DNA from: Metopolophium dirhodum
Taxonomy: Eukaryota; Arthropoda; Insecta; Hemiptera; Aphididae
Direction: 5' to 3'
Assembly: GCF_019925205.1 (NCBI RefSeq)
Contig: NC_083568.1
Span: 13,638,393-13,702,392 of the forward strand
Length of the DNA stretch: 64,000 bases
A program made the translations under genes and the position numbers. The notes under the pieces are model-generated. The model was not told the origin of the DNA and ran no database searches. It worked only from the letters and a program-made list of their open reading frames with translations. This document shows, one piece after another, positions 61,776-64,000 of this stretch (position 1 is its first letter; the number at the start of each line of letters is the position of its first letter).

Positions 61776-62481
61776 CAGTGGCGTATTTATGGGGCAGGTG
61801 CACAAGGGGCCCCATTCTCTATATTAACAGATAAAACTACCGATACTATATAGTCACGGTGTACAGTTATCAATCAGGTAGGTTCAGAATTTATGTGGAT
61901 TTTAAATCTGAAACCATTCGAGAGGATTTTATTCAGTTTCTTAAAGTTTTTGATTTAAGTGGAGATGCACAAGTAAAATTTATAATCGAATTATTAGAAC
62001 AATTTAATAGGATCAAGTATAAATAGTTTGGGAGGGCTGGTATATTATGATGGGGTTGAAAATATGTCAGGACAATTTTAGGGAACCCTGCAAGCGTATA
62101 TATCTAAACATCAATCTCTTGCAACATATATTATATCCACTGTTACAGTCACTGTTTTAATTTAGCTTTAGTTGAATCATGTTCCATACAACCTGTGTGA
62201 AACGCATTTGGAATTGTTGAAGAATTTACAACTTTTTCTCTCCTAAAAGGTTTGACATTTTTAGGAGAATAGTTATTTAACATTGTCAAATCTTCAGACA
62301 GATACTATATTGAAACTATGTACAAGATAATGGGTCGGACTTCACGAAGAATATCTTATTTGATTAGATCAAATACAACTTGCAGTTATTAGAATTCATG
62401 ATTGAAATCTAAAAGACTATACATATTTGTTGTTTTTTGTGCCCCCCTTCCCCTTAATATTTATATCTAAATACACCCCTG
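61776..62481 (+). mobile_element. Decayed hAT element with both termini
   Basis: The left end CAGTGGCGTATTTA at 61776 is inverted at the right end, where the minus strand reads CAGGGGTGTATTTA from 62481 (11 of 14). G-rich subterminal stretches follow each end (GGGGCAGGTGCACAAGGGG; AAGGGGAAGGGGGGCAC). Between them lies a broken hAT transposase. The flanking 8 bp (TATACATA and GGCATCTA) do not form a clear duplication, consistent with age. The 706-bp length means most of the transposase gene has been deleted. Confidence 0.75.
61895..62400 (+). pseudogene. hAT transposase fragment (ZMYM1-like type)
   Basis: In one frame I read SETIREDFIQFLKVFDLSG and IIELLEQF, then after stops and shifts a degenerate GYDGVENMSG-like segment. 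Next comes HCYSHCFNLALVESCSIQPV with NAFGIVEEFTTF. In hAT transposases of the zinc-finger MYM-type group, the order is IREDFL, then GQGYDGASNMSG with a catalytic aspartate, then a conserved HC-x-H-LNLA segment. At least six in-frame stops and several shifts are visible, so the gene is dead. The N-terminal zinc finger and the C-terminal dimerisation region are missing. Orientation matches the CAGTGGCG end upstream. Confidence 0.7.
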
Positions 62482-64000
62482 GGCATCTACTTAAAATTTA
62501 GGAAAAAAACATAACACTGTAAAAAACTGCAACTGTAGGTATAATCATATTGTATTCACATTTACTGAGGAAACGACAGTGTCGTACACGTCAAAAAATA
62601 TAAATCACCTTGTACATAATATCAATAGGAATCGCAGCGTGTTTACTGTATAAATACGCGGACGTCACGTTTTTGGCCAATAAAACCGATTGAAAGAGCA
62701 TTCTAAATTATTGTAATTTTGTTTGGCAGTTCGCGCGATTAACTAAATGTTTACGCAGGTTTTTTTACCCCGTTCAATCCCGTGTCGTGTTTACAAAACA
62801 AAGAGCTTTTAATTATTTAAAATTTTAAACACTTCAACCGCCCGAAATACAACGAAATAATAATAATACGGATTAGCCAAATTAACCTATATAGTACGAT
62901 TATACCAATGGCAATGCGATTATACATATTATGTATTGATGATGTTGTTCTGTTGTTGTGGCACGAGAACGGTAATAGGCTACAGTGGTAGACCACCCCT
63001 ATCAAAATGGGTGGTGGGTGGCTATGGGGTAACTGATAAATTATTGTCATTGTCATTATTGATAATCATTATGACTTGTTAATTCACAAAAATGACTAAA
63101 TATCAACATTGACGTTAATATACGTACATATGCAAATATAGGTATTATGGCTTATCTTGGAGCCGATAAAAATGTCGAAGGTTGTATACTTGTTTTATAT
63201 TCTCTCTGGCGGAATCCGAATATTTATATTATCGTCCGCGGTGTCGTTTACATGGTTGTAAATTTATCGTGCGTAAAGTGGAATGGTTTTATTTTTTATT
63301 ATTAATATCTCGTCGAGTTTGAACACTGCACGACCGAATGGCGTGGGGTGCAGACGTGCAGTCAGTATAATGTATACTATTATGTGTATATTATATACCT
63401 ATGCTTATACAACGCGACGACACAACTGCAACCGTATCCGATTCCGCTTACAACAGTATACCTATGATAATAATAATTGTTTAAATTAATGGTATAAAAA
63501 TTTAAAGCGTATACATGCGGAGTATCACACACTATTATAAACTCGGTAAACGTGGATACCCAAAACGTATAATATTATATTGTTATGGAACGGGTATATA
63601 CTATATACCTATATTATGACCTGCAGTGACGATGACGATAACTGCCACCACCGCAACATCCGGAAATCAGAAATCTTGTAATCGTATATTTAGTCCTCGC
63701 GAGGATCTACTCAGACGTAACACACGCGCACTGCAGTTTTAAATGTCGTCGTATTTCCAACTGTATCGGATGGATTTCCGAATGACACGGTTGTAATTTA
63801 TTGTTATATTTATTACTCGCGCAACTTCCGGGTTTCGTTAATGCCGAGGTATACAATAATACCTAATTGCAGTCTACGTCCCTTGACATATATAAAATAC
63901 AATAAAAATGCGTTTTCGCTCTATACATCGCGTGGTCCTTAATTTTACTAGTCGTATAAAATACCTCAGTATTTCAAATAGATGGGCGCTGTGGTTATAC
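62482..64000. other. Gene-free AT-rich DNA to window end
   Basis: No recognisable repeats or genes. CG content rises slightly after about 63150. Open frames below 80 codons are without character. Confidence 0.55.

Noticed and set aside
1..64000. tRNA, rRNA, CRISPR or known microRNA genes
   Set aside because: I looked for the GGTTCRA box of tRNAs, spaced direct repeats, and several well-known insect microRNA sequences, and saw none. A covariance-model scan would be needed to be certain.

Overview
The window looks like nuclear DNA of a hemipteran insect, most probably an aphid. It is strongly AT-rich, dominated by self-complementary strings such as ATAATATTAT and by TAGGTAC/TAGGTACC motifs, and littered with short decayed DNA-transposon remnants; there are no bacterial-style operons. 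The aphid assignment is inference from general sequence character, not from a diagnostic gene.

No complete, recognisable host gene is present in 64 kb. The longest ATG-initiated open frames (about 60-122 codons) have no recognisable domains and are within what AT-rich non-coding DNA gives by chance. The stretch is best read as intergenic or long-intron DNA. A few CG-richer islands (about 9.9, 16.6-17.6, 25.1-25.25, 40.6-41.4, 44.3-44.7, 52.1-52.5 and 58.6 kb) carry splice-like or promoter-like signals; those near 25.24 kb and 44.72 kb on the + strand are the best candidates for 5' exons.

Layout. 0-6.3 kb: AT-rich DNA, a transposon remnant, and a compact duplicated locus (4.2-6.2 kb) in which two related open frames diverge head-to-head from one shared CATG, flanked by a ~300-bp direct repeat. 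6.5-9 kb: relic of a mariner-type transposase, a hAT-like end and a complete 338-bp element with TA-CAGGG termini. 12-14 kb and 19.8-21.5 kb: transposon termini and a Tigger/Jerky-like transposase fragment. 20.97, 23.2 and 27.5 kb: three long inverted repeats that would fold as RNA hairpins. 28-43.6 kb: mostly unannotatable AT-rich DNA with microsatellites and hAT-like ends. 44.9-45.65 kb: second complete TA-CAGGG element (733 bp). 45.7-54.5 kb: featureless AT-rich DNA. 54.5-55.85 kb: three 69-bp tandem units merging into a tandem duplication of about 600 bp. 61.8-62.5 kb: decayed hAT element with both termini and recognisable transposase pieces.

The coherent story is mobile-element decay: one mariner-type lineage (transposase relic plus short non-autonomous copies sharing the CAGGGYGATTC end) and several hAT-type lineages. 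The items most worth checking as something new are the head-to-head paralogous frames at 5.04 kb, the ~600-bp tandem duplication at 54.6-55.8 kb, and the wobble-paired hairpin at 27.46-27.52 kb.
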